DNA from: Callaeas wilsoni
Taxonomy: Eukaryota; Chordata; Aves; Passeriformes; Callaeidae
Assembly (NCBI GenBank): GCA_013398955.1
Contig: VWPU01017401.1
Location: forward strand, 558,001-622,000
Direction: 5' to 3'
Length of the DNA: 64,000 nt
The notes under the pieces were generated by a model. It saw only the letters and a list, made by a program, of their open reading frames with translations, had not been told where the DNA came from and searched no databases. Position numbers and translations under genes: made by a program. Below are positions 35,201 to 49,000 of this stretch, piece after piece (positions within the stretch are counted from its first letter, which is position 1; each line of letters starts with the position of its first letter).

Positions 35201-37203
35201 TTGTTTTATCGCCAGATGAAAGGACAGGACCAAGAGAGAGCCACTGACTGGATTTGTTTCACCAGCTGACAGACTGACTCAGACAGGCGCTTTAAAGACA
35301 GCATGCCATTGTCAGATGAGACTTGCCAGCCTTTCACAACATCTTAGTCTCTAGGGACCCATGAAAGCTCTGATGTTGTGCCAAAGTCTGGATTCTTTCT
35401 GACCAGTGTTGAACCCATTATATTGGTAATGTTGACAGCACTGGACAACAGTGACTGCTATGTAACAAGAAGCTCAAAACATTTTCTCCTTTCCCCCAGT
35501 GCTCTCCATGTCATTTGGGAGCTTAGTGTATTAAACCCTAAGCAAATCCACTACTTGGCTCACATAACAATTTGCAAGTATTAAGGATCCAGTTTGATTG
35601 TAACTGTTGAACAAAATTCAGTTCAGAGGTACTAAAAGAGGGCCCCTGCTGCTGCAGTTTAGGGTGAAACAGCATCCTGCACCGGGGAATGGGTGCTTGG
35701 GTGCTACCTGCCAGTGCACAGGGTCCTTCAGTCTCAGGAACACTGCACTCTGCTTAGTCACTTGATGAGGATCCACGCGATCAAAGCCATACAGCCGTAG
35801 ATTCAACTAAACTGATCCACAGAAGAAGACCACTAAGAACCCAAAAGCAACATTGGGAGAAAAGGGCCAGGAACTCTCGAGAGAAAGGAGCAACAGCAAA
35901 ATCAACTGTATCAGGATGAAATTTTTCACATCAGTTCGCACAACAACAGACAAAAAATGGAAATTCTATGCAGCATAGTTTTTAACTGAATTATCCACTG
36001 ACTGCATGCAATATGTCTTTATATACCAAACAGTTAACAAGATGAAGGAAGTGCAATCTACATAGCTGATAAATAGCTCAGGTAGAATCCACTTTCAAAG
36101 ACAATCAGGCACTGGCTTTATTATAGATTAAGAAAAATTGCAAACACACAAAAAAAAGTATGCGAGACAGAGAGGAATCACTCAGCAATCAAGACAGAAG
36201 ATCAGAAAGAGAATAGAATGTGAAAACAAAGAAAGAAGGCCTGAGAAGGAAGAAAAAAGCAAATGAATTGGTGGAGAATATGTGAAGGAAGAGAAAGAGG
36301 AGGAAAGGCTCGGTAGTCTGCATGATCTCATGCTTCTAGTAGCCAAATTTGGAAGCATTTTCAAACACAGCTGCAGCCTTAGGGTCTTTATGGTATATAA
36401 ATGTTCACATTTTCCCAAGCCTTTTCATGACTTCTTATCTAACTTCTCAGCATGGCAATTAAAATCTGTCCTCATGACTACTTTTTCAGTCCTGCCTCCC
36501 GTTTGCCTTGCTTGCAAGGTAAGGCATCATTAGATATAAGGATTATCGTCCACGAGGCTCCCTAAGGACGTTTGTTAAAGTGCATTTGGGAGAATCTGGC
36601 AGGTCTCTTCTACAGCCTCAGCGAGAAGAGCCCGGAAGATGCACAACTGGGGATGGTACAGTGTAGAACTTGAAAGGGAAAAATGACAAAATAAAACAAG
36701 AAACAGGATACATGAACATCGTATGCCAGCTCAGTTCACAAAAAATGTCACTATCAGAGGTAATGTCAGCTGACTGTACTGTGTATGGATACAAACTCTA
36801 ATGCCAACTACCTTCCTGCTGGTAACAGATGAAGCTAAAAGGGCTTCCTGAGGGCCCTAGGATTCCTCCAAAATCTGGTAATTGGGTTTTATTTTTGGGG
36901 GGGGAAGTAAGTTGAGAAACAGCAAACCAAACCACAGATCCAATTAAAAAAGACAACCATACAAGTAGGAAAAGGTCTGGCTGAGAAGGATAAAAATCAA
37001 AAAATAAAAACCAAACCCCCATGAAAGGGTACTCAAGGTTTTCTAACCATTTCCCAGTAGAAGGATATATTTAATAGGTTTCTATTAATAAGGGTAATCT
37101 AGCTCTATGGGAAGAAATGATGAAAAGCATTTCTTCCCAAGGAATTTCAGTTTCATGGTATGTTCATAAACATGGTCCAAGTGCAGGACACCGTAGCTGC
37201 ATT

Positions 37204-37224
37204 TTATCTGGCTAAGCCAGATAA
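37204..37224. promoter_or_regulatory. 21-bp palindrome with two inverted GATA sites
   Basis: TTATCTGGCT and AGCCAGATAA are perfect reverse complements separated by one base. Each arm contains a WGATAR consensus (AGATAA on one strand, TTATCT on the other), giving an inverted pair of GATA-factor sites. Perfect 10-bp arms with a short spacer are expected roughly zero to one time in 64 kb, so the symmetry may be chance, but the coincidence with the consensus is notable. Function is inferred. Confidence 0.3.
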
Positions 37225-40200
37225 GCCCAGCGACAACCTCAGCTAAGACTTGCTGAAGCCTATCAGTGAGGCTGGGACAACAACAAAAAGCTAATATCCT
37301 AGAGAAATGATGGACACTAGGGAAGATTAAAAGTCCAGAAGCAGGAATATTTCCCTGAAGTATGTCAGGACAGGAAGCAGCAGACTTGCCAAGAAGGAAG
37401 GCACTCAAGCTCTAGAGAAAATCTCTTCTGTTATTTGACATTATTATCAATGCAAGCATCATTTTCCGTTCAGGAAGCACATACTGCCCTAAAACACAGA
37501 TGGGAGCTTAGCATTTACCACAGCCCTGCAGCTCTCAGGTGACATATACAGGTACATATGTCTGCCATTTTTTTAGGGAACAGAAATCAAACGATGATTT
37601 CCTTTCTCTCCCAACAGTATCTCCCCTTCTCTTTCTTTACTAAAGGATGGGCTTTTCATATACAAAAACTTGCTTAATGACAGCCATGTGCTTGAATGCT
37701 GAATTGCTTTCCTGACCATAAGGCATTAAAGATTTGATAGAGTAGCTCCAAAATGTCTCCCAGCTCAGGGAAGCTGTTCCAACTCAGGACCACAAAGAAC
37801 AGACGTGGCCCATATCTCCAGCTGTGTTGTCTCTACTCTAGTTCTTAAAAAAAGGGAGAATGATATCTCCCCCAGCAAGCACTGATGAGCCAGGATCTAT
37901 TACACCAGCTGTATATGAAACAGAGTGGTGATCTCTTTTCCTCCCTTGCAGCTTTGTAGCTGTCTTTGTAAAAATAAAAATGAAATTAAAAAAACCCCAA
38001 AACACACAAAACACAAAACCAGTAAGGATGCAAATATGCTTTTGGATTTGTTGTCGGCCTTCAGAAAGATGTTTGTTTTCCAGCAGAGTCTACTTTACTT
38101 CAAAACCACTCTAAATAAAAGTAATAGATGAGAAATTTGTCATAAATATATTTAATGCATGTGCTTATATCACCTTGCTCCACTGGGAAACACACAAGCA
38201 CCACATCAGCACAAAAGCATTTCATTTAGTACCATGCTTATAATGGACTGTATAGTATATACAGCAAAACTGAACTAGAGGTGAAGTCAACGATCCGAAG
38301 CTAATAAAACAATAAATTATAATAATAAATAAAAGCTGTCAGAGACGAGAAAGACCCATCATCTCCACCAGTATGTCCATTTGCCAAGCACAGGACTGCT
38401 CCCTGCAATTTCTGACCTAGAGAGTTTTAAACATTGCAAACAAGAGCATTCCCAGCACTTCCCTTGAGTAGCTCAATTCATCTCACTGCCAAGGAGCTTT
38501 GCCCCAAGTGTTGATCTGAATTTTCTTTTTGCTTGGTTGTCACTATGTTCTCAAAACAATCCCCCACTGGGTGAATCAGAAGTCAGCCAGAGGAAAAGGA
38601 ATTTAGAAAACCTTGTCCAGGGAGCTCCCTGAACTTGATGAGCTAAGGTATGAAATGTGACTGTATGGATTTCTGCAGTGTCCAAATATCCAACAATTTC
38701 CGAAGGCAGAAAGAGAAACAAAGGCCACAATACTTCTGGGCTGATATTTAAGCTGTTCTTCTAGAAAATAACTACCAACCCTATAGAGAGGCCTGAAGAA
38801 GAGCTGGAAACAGCAGGAGAAGACACCAAGATGCAGGTCATGGGATGCAAGCTCTGCTATGGCATCAAAGGGACTGCGGCCACCTGGGACTGGGAGTGGA
38901 ACTCCCAGGCTGAGGAAGACAGTGTGCGTATTTCTGACTGGCTCTGGGTTACCACTAAATGCAAATAACAGATTTACAGATGGAAGTACAGGGGGACTGC
39001 TCAGTAATCACCGAAACATCGACATCACAGGTTATGATGTTACCATTTCAGAGAGTGCTGTGTTTTCCTCCTCTTTGGGGAAGCCAGAGAGATCCCAGTA
39101 TGGCATCTGCCAGAGCACCTTAGAACCATTCATAAGAACTTTATGCACTTACCTAGAAGAGAAGAAAATAACACACAAACATAAGCACATTACAGGAAGC
39201 AGAGCTCTCACCAGCAGCGGCACCACCCTCACTCAGCCCCCTACCTCCCTGTCACACTGCACGTTGGGAAGGACCCTTTGTGCTTTGGGTGGCAGCTAAG
39301 ACAGGGCCATCCCTTCTGGGCTCTGCACAAGACTGCTACACTGAATATTCAGCGACTTATCTTCACCCCTGAGGTTTTTGCTCTCCATGGTTCACTGCTG
39401 ATGCAAGCTGCAGCCAAAGAAGAAATGACATGTGTCTGAAATTCACCTTTTCATTCTGCTGCTTCCTCTTCCTTCCAGTCCTTTCTGCTTTGATCTTCTA
39501 CCATTTACCACTTCCTCTCCCTAAATCTATGGCTGCTTCATGGCTAAGTTTCATCCTGGCACAAGAGTGCCCCTTTTGAGCAAATCCCATTTGGTCATAA
39601 CTTTTAGCTCAACTTCATTGGATGCTTCCTTAGAGCTTGGCATTCCTTTCTCAGCTGCCAGCACCCAACGACCTGTCCCTAATTGCAACTGGCAGCACCT
39701 CTGCAATAAGGCACTGCTCCTCACTGCCAATCTTTTTGGGACATTAAGCCAAAGAGCCTTTTCCAAAACTGGCTCCTCAGCTGACCAAACCCCCGCAGCC
39801 ACTGAACAGCTGACTAGTAAGGAGTCCTTGAAAACATTTTTCCTTTCTCCAGATCTAATTGTCATCTACTCAGATCTGCTCCCCAGTCTTTCGCTCTGGA
39901 TCTAGATTTCCAGTACAGACAGAATGCAGATGGTGGGAAATTAATCCAACACTTAAAGGTTTTCTTCTAGGTAATATTATGTCTCATGCTGCCAGCCACA
40001 CAAGTGTTACAGCAACAGTTCCTCATGCCAGGAAAAAACACGGCCTAGCTCTCATTTCTCCTCCCTGCCGTCATAGACGCACACACGCCGCAGGGCTGGA
40101 AATGAGTTAATCAGATGATGCTCTATAAAGTATGCCAGTTTCTGTATAAACAATATTAAATATGATAATTTCCTCCCGTCTTCTTCTTAAGCTGTTGCAT

Positions 40201-43072
40201 TCGCATTCTCTCTCAGTCACAGCAACTTGGGGAGGGAAAACAACTGCAAGAAATCTTGGATAATGTAGTTATGCTAATTTACTGAAAAATCTATAAAAGT
40301 CAAGAATACTCATGGATGTAGGAGCCTTGCAAATAATGTGCTTCATCTTCCTTTCCCATATGCCCTATTCTTTGCTGATCAGAAAAAAAGTGACTTGCCA
40401 CCAAACTCCTTCTGAAAGCTAGAGCCAATCATATCTCTTATATATATAAAAGATTTGGGAATAAGATCGGCGAGTTCACTCTCCTGTTATTTGTGAAGCT
40501 CTTATTATTCATGAAAATGTTCACAAATCCCTAAAGCCTCATGCATTTTAGCACAGATCAAGTGTCTGAAGATTAGTTCTGGAAAGTGCATAATTCACTT
40601 TCTATTTTTTAAAGTTCCTGCCTTCCCCTCACACATGGCATGCTACTTAGGCAGCAACTGCCACGGCACAAAGGTAGGCAGTTGCAAAACACTCTGAGAA
40701 AGCAAAGGAATGGTCAAAGCTACAATGCCTCAAAACAGCCAGTGGGTTGAGAACTGAAGTTAGCATTACTTACAGGAAAAAAATCTAGTGGCAAAATGTT
40801 TGCTGAATAGAATGCATATCAAGTCTGTAATAAGTTTCAGACCACCAGGTCTGCCAGTACAATTCAGTGTACATGGGCCAGTATCATGATTTCTACCAGA
40901 GGAGGGGCTGAGCCTTTCACTGCATTTTCAGCTTCACTAGGAATCTCCCTTTACATGAGATGCTGCTCGTGTTTATCTGGATGCCAAGGCAAAGCACAAA
41001 ACTGGATTGAAGGCCTCTAGGTTCTGCAAACCACGGGCGGCTTTGAGCTCCTGCCCTTCAACACTGAAGCTAGTCATAGAACTCATTTTGAACGTATGGA
41101 GGACGCAGATCCTATTCTCATTCCCACACTGGTCCACCTGCAGCTCAAAGGCAGTGTTATCGTACCACTGAGATGAACCTCAGTAGGCTGTGATTACTAG
41201 TGATGAACCACACTAGCCTCAGCTCTGATGATAAACCAGAATTTCTGTGAGAATTATATCCATCTTCACTGAGTTAGCAAAACCAAGCTAGAAATCAGGT
41301 TTTCTTGTGAGATTTCCAGAAGTGCTTGTTGGGCTAGAAATACAATGAGAAGGAAACCTCTGCCTCACTTAAGCATGAATAGGCTAAATCTTTTTTTCTG
41401 ATACAGACCAGAATCTCAAAATGTTGAAAAGACTAGAGTCATGACAGTTTGGGATTAAACCGCCTTGCCATTTCCATTCAGGTAGTCTGTTTTTGCTTGG
41501 TGGCAGACACAAAAACACTTGAGATGTTTGTTGCTCCCTCTGTTGCTTATCTGCACTCTTCTATAGGCCCAGGGAGCTGAGGAAACCCGGGTACAGTGCA
41601 CAGAGACCCCCATGTCCCTTTGACCTTAATCCACATCTACAGTAAGTCATATAAGCATAAAGAATTGCCTCTCCATTTGTATAATTCATGTCTCCTTCTG
41701 TTTGTCTTAGGGAAACAGATTTCTTCTTGGGCTTTAATAGACTTGCACTACAGGACCCTGTTCTGTCTAATGCCTACTGATGGAAGAAGTGTTGATGGAG
41801 AATTGCTCTTCAGGAAGCTTCAGACAGACACACAATGTCAATCACATGGGAATCATTCAGACACTGTGGAGCCATTGTGACTGCATTATTGCAAGTCAGC
41901 TCTCTATTATCTTGGATAATAGGGAGGGAAGATAACAGGGATGCCCTACAGGACAAGGAAAAAATGGATAATTTGAGTAAGTGGATCATCCTAGGGACTG
42001 CAGAGCAGACACACTCCAGTGCTTCCATAAAGAACCGAGTCCAAGTGAGCTTATTAACTAGGTGGCAGAGCCAGGTGTGCTATTGCATCTCATCCCTAGT
42101 GATTGCATGGTTCTCAGAGGTGCCCACCCAGGAGGGTGATTACATAAACCACTGTCTTTCACTGCCCTCAGCTCACCATTCTTGCCCTGCCCTGTGATGA
42201 AAAACCTTCCCCTGTAACAGCTGAAATGGGGGAAATTATTTCCAATGTTATCTCACCTGGGAGGAACTAAATCAAAATACACAGCCTGGTGGTTTAAGGC
42301 AACTGCAGTCAGCAGACTCCCCACCATTACTGCTACTACTCCATAAGATCCTTCTGCTTGTCCTCACTCTCCTGCTAATATGCATCACAGTTGCTCTTCC
42401 CTGGTCTTCCTCCAGCAAGTCCAGGATGCAGGAAGAAGAAAATCCTTATGAGCTTTTAGGGGAAGGAAAGACAGGAGCTGAAATGTCATTCTCCTAGCAA
42501 AGTTGAAAACTGTAGAGTGACCCATGGGGTTTTAGTCCAGTCAGTCTCTAATGTATTGAGAATGAAAACAGTTAAAAGAAACAGAAAGGCGAACTGCACA
42601 GTGCATGAATTGAACACAGCATCCCAGCCCCTTGCAAAAACTTTCATAATCTGGCCTGAAATGACAGCGGCTGTTTAGTTTTCAGTCTCCTGTTTGGCAG
42701 AAAAGTCTCTCCTGGTCTAGTTAGTCGAGGCACAGCAAAGAACCCAGCTGCTTCTCCTCAGCCTCCTAGATCTGAAGAAGAAACTCCATCCCACAGGGAT
42801 ATGCCAGGATCTGAGGACTGAGAATGTAGTCCTTATTCTAACAGCTGGTTTAGCTGTTGCAATTAGCTTTTAGATCCTTCTGGAGGCTTATAGCAACAGC
42901 TGCAATGGTTTCCCAGATCAGTGGGTCTTGCCTGCGTATGGGGAGAATGAGCGGCAAACAATCAAAGTCAAGGAAATGCTGCTAGAAGCCTTGGAACACG
43001 GGCCGGCTCTGCTGTGTTCTCTCTCCAACGATACCCAGCATCACAATATCTGCTGTGTGTGATATCCAGCGT
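37225..43072. other. Unique non-coding stretch
   Basis: No gene supported. The frame 38859-39299 plus is the longest starting at the ATG end of its run (146 codons) and has a G at +4, but its translation matches no family I know and about six runs this long are expected by chance. A TATATATAAAAG string occurs at 40441-40452. The minus-strand frame 37085-37408 is also unrecognised. Confidence 0.5.
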
Positions 43073-43302
43073 GCCGACTTCTCGCAGCGTCTCTCACACT
43101 CTGCATCTATGTGCTTTATTGCCTCACAATCTCCCCGCTAGTTCTGAGGGCAGGCTCCAAAACACCAGGCTGCTTATCGCACCTCACTGCTCCACACGAG
43201 GCACGCACGATCACACAGCCTTTCTCTGCTATCATCCTCTTGCCTTCCCAGAAGCACGCAATCTCTGCAGAGCGCTACGAACGCACTCTCTGCCACCACG
43301 GG
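43073..43302. other. CpG-retaining GC-richer patch
   Basis: By eye about 13 CpG dinucleotides fall in 230 bases, close to expectation from base content, while CpG is scarce elsewhere. The patch is C-rich on the plus strand and lies within the 166-codon open frame 43014-43514, which begins with GTG and has no recognisable domain. It is too short and not GC-rich enough for a classical CpG island. It could be an unmethylated regulatory element or part of a non-coding transcript. Confidence 0.4.
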
Positions 43303-46031
43303 TCTCACCAGCTCACACAGCTGTGCATGTGGTAACTCAGAGGCTCTCCATTAACACTCCCTCAATGATGAAAAGCTGTGTGCAATGCCACCGTTCTCTG
43401 CCTCTCCATGGCTTCCTACAGCAGTATTTCATTATGATCCTCTCAGACACCTCCCGTAGCAGGCTAGGAAAGCAGCAAAGAAGGCAGGGAACTTGCTGCA
43501 GTGCTGGCACATGATCCATGCACGATCTAAGTCTCGCCTCCTTCACGTATGATATAAAATTCATATCTCTGCATCATATAGTCCTTGCATGGGTGAAATA
43601 ACCTCAGTGTACTATGAGCTGTCTACCTCGGCAAGAACTGAAGAATCAGGGCCAATTTCTGTGAGGTGATCCATTACCTGCTTAACTTACTCTTGCTTTT
43701 CTTTCAAGCTGACATGAAAGACAGACTAGCTGAACAGACTGAAGTGACAAGAGTTACAAAATTCTTGTCAGTAGAGTTTTTTAAAAATGCAGTTAATTTC
43801 AGAACAACCTCTTTTTGCAGGGGAACCTTCAAGCTCACTGGCCAAAGAAATTCACAGAAAGGCCATAATTCCCGGATGGTAGTCCACCTGAAATTAATTT
43901 AACAGGTCCAATATAAACCAATTCCCAAATGTCCAAAGGGCGCACAGTCAGATTTCACTTGCCTCCTGGGCTGACAGTCTCAGGAAAGATGGAGAAGCAA
44001 ACAAGCCATAGATACTGGCTTCACCTCTTGCTGGTGAGGCTCCCCATGTGCCCACATGGCACAGGCAAGAGCTACTAGAGTGAAGGTTGTCTGTGTGAAC
44101 ACACTCTACTTGGAGCAGGATTCATGCCAGTGTGTCTGACAGCAGGCATCTTTCCTGGACACACCTGCCCAGTTCACCTCTAAGGAGACTGAGGGGCTAA
44201 AGTGGAGAGGAGACCAGGGTCTGTGGGCCCATGGAAAGAGATTGGGGGACGAGTTGTTATTCATGTCCTTATAGTTTTTGGAAAAGAATAGACACTGCTT
44301 CCCACTCCACACTCTTCCTTACCCCTCCCCACCACTGACTAGAGTAATGAGCTCCAGGGGGACCTCTATGCCTGCCTTTGAAGTAACATGTTTCTCTGAA
44401 CACATTTTGAATTTCGTTTCGTGTCTTGTTTGGGTTTGGTTGCTCTGCCTGTCTCTCTGTTGAGGGGGTTGACAGCTGTTAGTGAGGCTACTACCACAAC
44501 TCAGTATCACAGAATAAGGCAGAAACAAACAAACCAACCCTAAATCCCAAACCAAGAAAACCTTTGAAGGAAGAATGCATATTCCCCATGGAGAGAGCTC
44601 TCTCCTCCCAACCAGGCCTCACCAATGCCACCATGTGCAACTGGAGAAGCTGACAAAATCTGCAGACAGACAGGTGGTACAATTTAGCTAAGGAAGATAG
44701 AAAGGAGTTACGCTGGGCAACTCGGTCTGGAGAGTAAAAGTCATGCTGAGACTTGGATCATGCTTAAGTCAAGGTTGTTCCTTAGACAAGAGGAGATAAG
44801 ATACCTGAACTTCCTTAAAGATCAAGTCAATTCTTTAACTGCTTATTGCCTAAGGAGCACTGGTCCCAAAACCTCCTTCTTCAACAGACCATGTCACAAT
44901 GACTTAGGAAAAGTATGGTCAGTTGGGAATATCTCTACCCTTCCAACCCATAAAAGTAGATCCTAAAGCACAACAGGCAATACTGAAATCAGAAGTCTGA
45001 CTGGACTGACAAGTGGAGGTATTGTCTCCACACTGTAATTCGGTATGGGAAAAAAACCCCAATTTTGATTTCTCCTTAGTTTTACCAGTACTTAAAACAG
45101 AAATGGAGCATAAGTACAGCAGAGACAGCACAGCCTTTTTTTCCCCCTCACTTAAAAATACTAGACCATTTCTGCCATTCTTCAGAAGCATGGAGGCTCT
45201 ATGCTTCCCACGGCTTCTTTTCCCCCTCCTTCCCTTCATCATTGCAACTCAAGGAGACAGAGAAGGAACTCAGATCTTATTGGGGCCACCAGAGTGAGTC
45301 AGCTGTGGGGACTGAGATCATGGTGAGCAAGGTGCAGGAATGATTATGGGAGCTGCAGCCTCTGGGAAGGCATTATAAGGGAAATATCTGCGCCAGCACC
45401 GGAGAGTTGTCTTGCTCATTGGTGAAGGAGATTAAACGAGTAGTTAGGAGAAGAAACAAGTTGCCCATGTCTGCCTGAAATCTCCTCCTTTCTGACTCTT
45501 CTGCCCTTGGGAGTCCCAAGATAAAGAGGAGGAACACCTGTAGCAAAAATGATCTCCTAGAGCATGGAGAGCTCCACAGTCCTGGGACTCAGCTCTGAAA
45601 CCCAGTGGAAGGGAAAAGGGGCAGCTACTCCAGGTCTGTTTCCTTCTCCAGAAAAGGAGAGGGCAGAGGAAGGGAATCCATGAAGCTGCTGCTCCCAGTC
45701 TCCCACCTCATTTCCATGGTGAAACTCTACTGGTGCAAAAATGTGCTTTACAAATTGTCTTTTACTGTAACTATCAGCGGAGTGATGTCCATCTGAACAT
45801 TTTAAATCAGAGGCTGGCCAAATAATTATTCTCTTAAAAAAGAGAAAATAAAGAAACCTCTTTCTGATTTCCAGAAGTGGTTAAGAGCACTAAACAAAGG
45901 TTTTAGACAGATCTCCAGCCACAAAACATATCAGAATATACCAATACATTCTGAGCCTTATATTCACTGGATTATATTAAGCACCAGACTGTCCAAATGA
46001 CACTCAGGGAAAGCAGAGGAACAGTATATAA
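43303..46031. other. Non-coding stretch
   Basis: No gene supported. At 43681-43708 a strong polypyrimidine tract ending CTTTCAAG precedes an open stretch, but only a weak donor (TCA|GTAGAG near 43770) follows. Nothing else was recognised; the frames are under 110 codons. Confidence 0.5.
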
Positions 46032-46052
46032 ATACACATATGTGTATAAAAG
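46032..46052 (+). promoter_or_regulatory. 16-bp palindrome overlapping a TATA-box string
   Basis: ATACACATATGTGTAT (46032-46047) is a perfect palindrome and contains CATATG, an E-box-type core. It overlaps TATAAAAG (46045-46052), a full TATA-box consensus, with another TATATAAATA just upstream. No initiator, reading frame or transcript evidence can be seen downstream, so promoter activity is conjecture. Confidence 0.2.
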
Positions 46053-49000
46053 CAGCTCCCTGGAGTCAGGTGGCACAACCATAAAATACAAGGTTTTCTA
46101 ATGTGATGAGCACTCTTCACTTTTCACTGAAATCAACAGATAAAATTGTCAGGATCTAGCCACATTATAAAGAGTAGTAAAATCATTTGAGTAGGGATTT
46201 GATAGCAAAGGAGGTCATCGAGGTGATAATTAATTGCCTTTTACTGCAAAAGCCATGAGCTGTGACGCTTTCTGTCTGCATCCCAGAACGGGGATGAATG
46301 TCTTACCTTCTACAGAGTGCCTTTGAACCTCCTTTTACCTGAGGTAAGCTGGTACCTGAGAAGCTGGAGGAATTTTGATCACAGGTCAGACACAAGGGTC
46401 GGCACTGCCTGCTGGCCTGTCACTGAGCAAGAGAACCCAAGCATCCTTGTCCATTAAGTGGAGAGAAAAGTCTGTGCTATTCCTCTTGGGGTCATAAAAT
46501 CAAAACTCCCTAGTGTACCTTGAAAATCTGTAGTCCTCTTGCAGAATGGCGTGAGTTATCATTTGATATTTATCTTGGAGTAGTTCCTAGAGGTCTCAAA
46601 TCAAGATAGGGACCCTGCTGTGCTAGCTGCTCTGCAAACATAAAATCAGACTCACTGCTTGTCCCTCAGAGCATAATTTTTGTCTTGACAGGCGATATAT
46701 TTCTGCCTAGACACAGGACTATTTCTTACAGTCCTAGAACATCTAATCATCAGGGGACTTAACTGGAAGCAGATTTAGGATCAAATATTAAGTATGTACA
46801 CAATTTTAAATGGTGAGCTTTAGGAAACTCAAAGCTATTTGTCATGCTAAATAAACGCTAACCTTTTCACAGCAGAATCACTCCCCAACGCACAAAAAAA
46901 ATCTCAGAATATTTGGGGCAATTTACACCTCTTGGCAATGAAGGAAAAAGGGCTGCAGATATGACTTTCAAGAGGCAGTGATCTTAGCAGCCTCTTCTCT
47001 TCCTTTTTAAGCTTCTAACCCTCGATTCCATGGAAATGCTAGGTACTGTACCCAAAACAAAGGCAGAATTGTGATAGGGGAACACTTCTTACTCGTGCTG
47101 AAAACTTTAAGCACCAGCTGCATTGTTCAGACAATGCTGAATCTAAAACACATAATTTAGAAAAGTGGTACATTTAAAAGGTTTTACTGGTTACGTAGAC
47201 TCATCAGAAAACTAGGCAGGCAGCATTGGAAATCCCACAAGCTAACCTGTTCTCTTGAGACTTCCAGCCCAATTTTGCAGACTCGAGAGGTTTGGATTAG
47301 ATTTGAATAATTAATCCAAATTTGTCGGTGCTTCATAGATGAATCAAACCTCCAGCCCTTTTAAGGTTCGCCCTCAGTGCTAATAACCCTCTTTACTAAG
47401 CATTAGCATAGAGTAGAACAGTTTAATGATATAAGAAAATGCAAAAAGTAGATTTATGCTGTCAAAACTTTTGTAAGTGAAAATATTATGGATTTTAATC
47501 AGCTGGATTGTTCTGCAAATGAAATATGAAGATTTAAATAAATCTTAAGCAGGTTAAAAAAAATCTTCTGTGATTCCCACTACTATATTACAAAGGGTCT
47601 CTCCACTGAAGAAAAATTACAATGTTACATAGGTGGGGACATATATTTCCAGTAATAAATATACTGCACCCTTCTGCACATGCTACAGAACGAGCGACTT
47701 TGGCTTCAGCTAAAGTAAAATTTGCTTCACACCACGAGAAACAAAGAGCTGAGAGGCAGCAAAATCACCAAGAAGCGGTCTGTGCTGCACTCACCTTGGG
47801 GTACCTGGCTGTGCAACACGCAGTCTGATTTTTGGTGCTGGTAACCCAACACTGGCAATACAGAAAAGGAACCAGCTGGGTCATCCCAATGGAGAGTATA
47901 AGGCCTGCAAAGGCAAAAGACGGGAACGCACCATCCAGGTGACCAGAGCCGGTCACGGCAATGAGGCTCTGTTGGCCAGCAGGGGTTGCAGCATGGTCAG
48001 CTGGAGAGGACAACAGGCACAAGAGCAGAGCCAGTCTAGGCCGAAGCAGCTTTTTGAGAGGGAATAAAATTGGCACAGAAACATATTCATGAAAAAGAAA
48101 GAGATGTGCTGCAATCAGCAAGGAAGGCTTGGAAGAGAGGATCACTTTGCACAAGGGTAGACCAGTCGCAAAGCAAGAGGTGAGTCAGATATAGACTGCT
48201 CAAGTCCCATGAACATCAAAGTGACTGATAGGTGTCATATAATTCTCAATAATTTGGTGGATATTGAATGTTAGTGCTGTAACATTTCTCAGGAGGTTCA
48301 TAAGGTTCAAAGATATGTTAATATCTGCCCCTTGGCTGTGCTTCCCAATCCCAGAACAATCTAAAAGACAGTATGAATATTCTGCGGGTACAGACACCCT
48401 AAGCATTTAATTTAAATCTGTCTTAAAAAAGACATGATGTCCCAATGCAGAAATATCAGAAGTTCAATAGTACCATGAGTGTCACCACCACAACCCTGAG
48501 TTCAGCTACTGCTGCATGCATGCACAGAGCTGAACAGGCACAATAGAATCAGGCAAGACTTCAACATTCACCTACAGGATTGTCATGCCCAAACAAAAAT
48601 AATGTCAAAAATAATGAGCCAAGCCTAAAAAAAGAAATTCCAGGATAGGCTTAAAGACTGTAAGATTTGAAAACATCTGTGTTGACTTTCTAATTTGAAA
48701 TTTAGTTTTTGAGCCTTTATGAATCATGCTTTCAAGTTATTTTTCACAACTACAAGAAAAAAAAAAAGATATTTTCCATTCAAACATAAGAAACCTGTGA
48801 TTATACCATAGTCACAGGATGTCTAAGTCAGGACTTTGAAGAATATCAGTTATTGTGAAAATTGGAAATTTATGAAATGCAGTAAAAGTACATTTAATAT
48901 GTTGTATAAATAACACTTCTAAGGATGCTATTTTCTGGTATTGGATGAACTGTGCAATGTAAAACATTCTTATCAGCTGCACTGGTTTGTAAACTGCATA

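Larger units (their letters stand above)
29627..37203. other. Unique non-coding stretch with A-rich tails
   Basis: No gene supported. Simple sequence includes an imperfect tandem repeat at 31405-31449, an A15 run at 31488-31502 continuing A-rich to about 31550, and an A16 run at 32212-32227. AT-rich segments at 33330-33490 and 33880-33940 contain CCAATATAATT and GTAATTAACT strings of enhancer-like character. The 121-codon frame at 32436-32801 has AT-driven composition and no recognisable family. Confidence 0.5.

Noticed and set aside
38859..39299. 146-codon ATG-started plus-strand frame as a novel small protein
   Set aside because: It has a true ATG and a G at +4, but the sequence is unrecognised and around six such runs are expected at random. 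Kept only as a note.
40441..40452. TATATATAAAAG as a promoter TATA box
   Set aside because: It is in AT-rich sequence with no downstream initiator, exon or CpG context; such strings are common in AT-rich DNA.
43014..43514. 166-codon plus-strand frame as a gene
   Set aside because: It begins at GTG, is rich in Ser/His/Leu because of the CT-rich strand, and has no recognisable family. Its length is within chance expectation.
43709..43770. Exon candidate after CTTTCAAG
   Set aside because: The acceptor tract is strong, but the only nearby donor (TCA|GTAGAG) is weak and the 62-nt length would shift frame.
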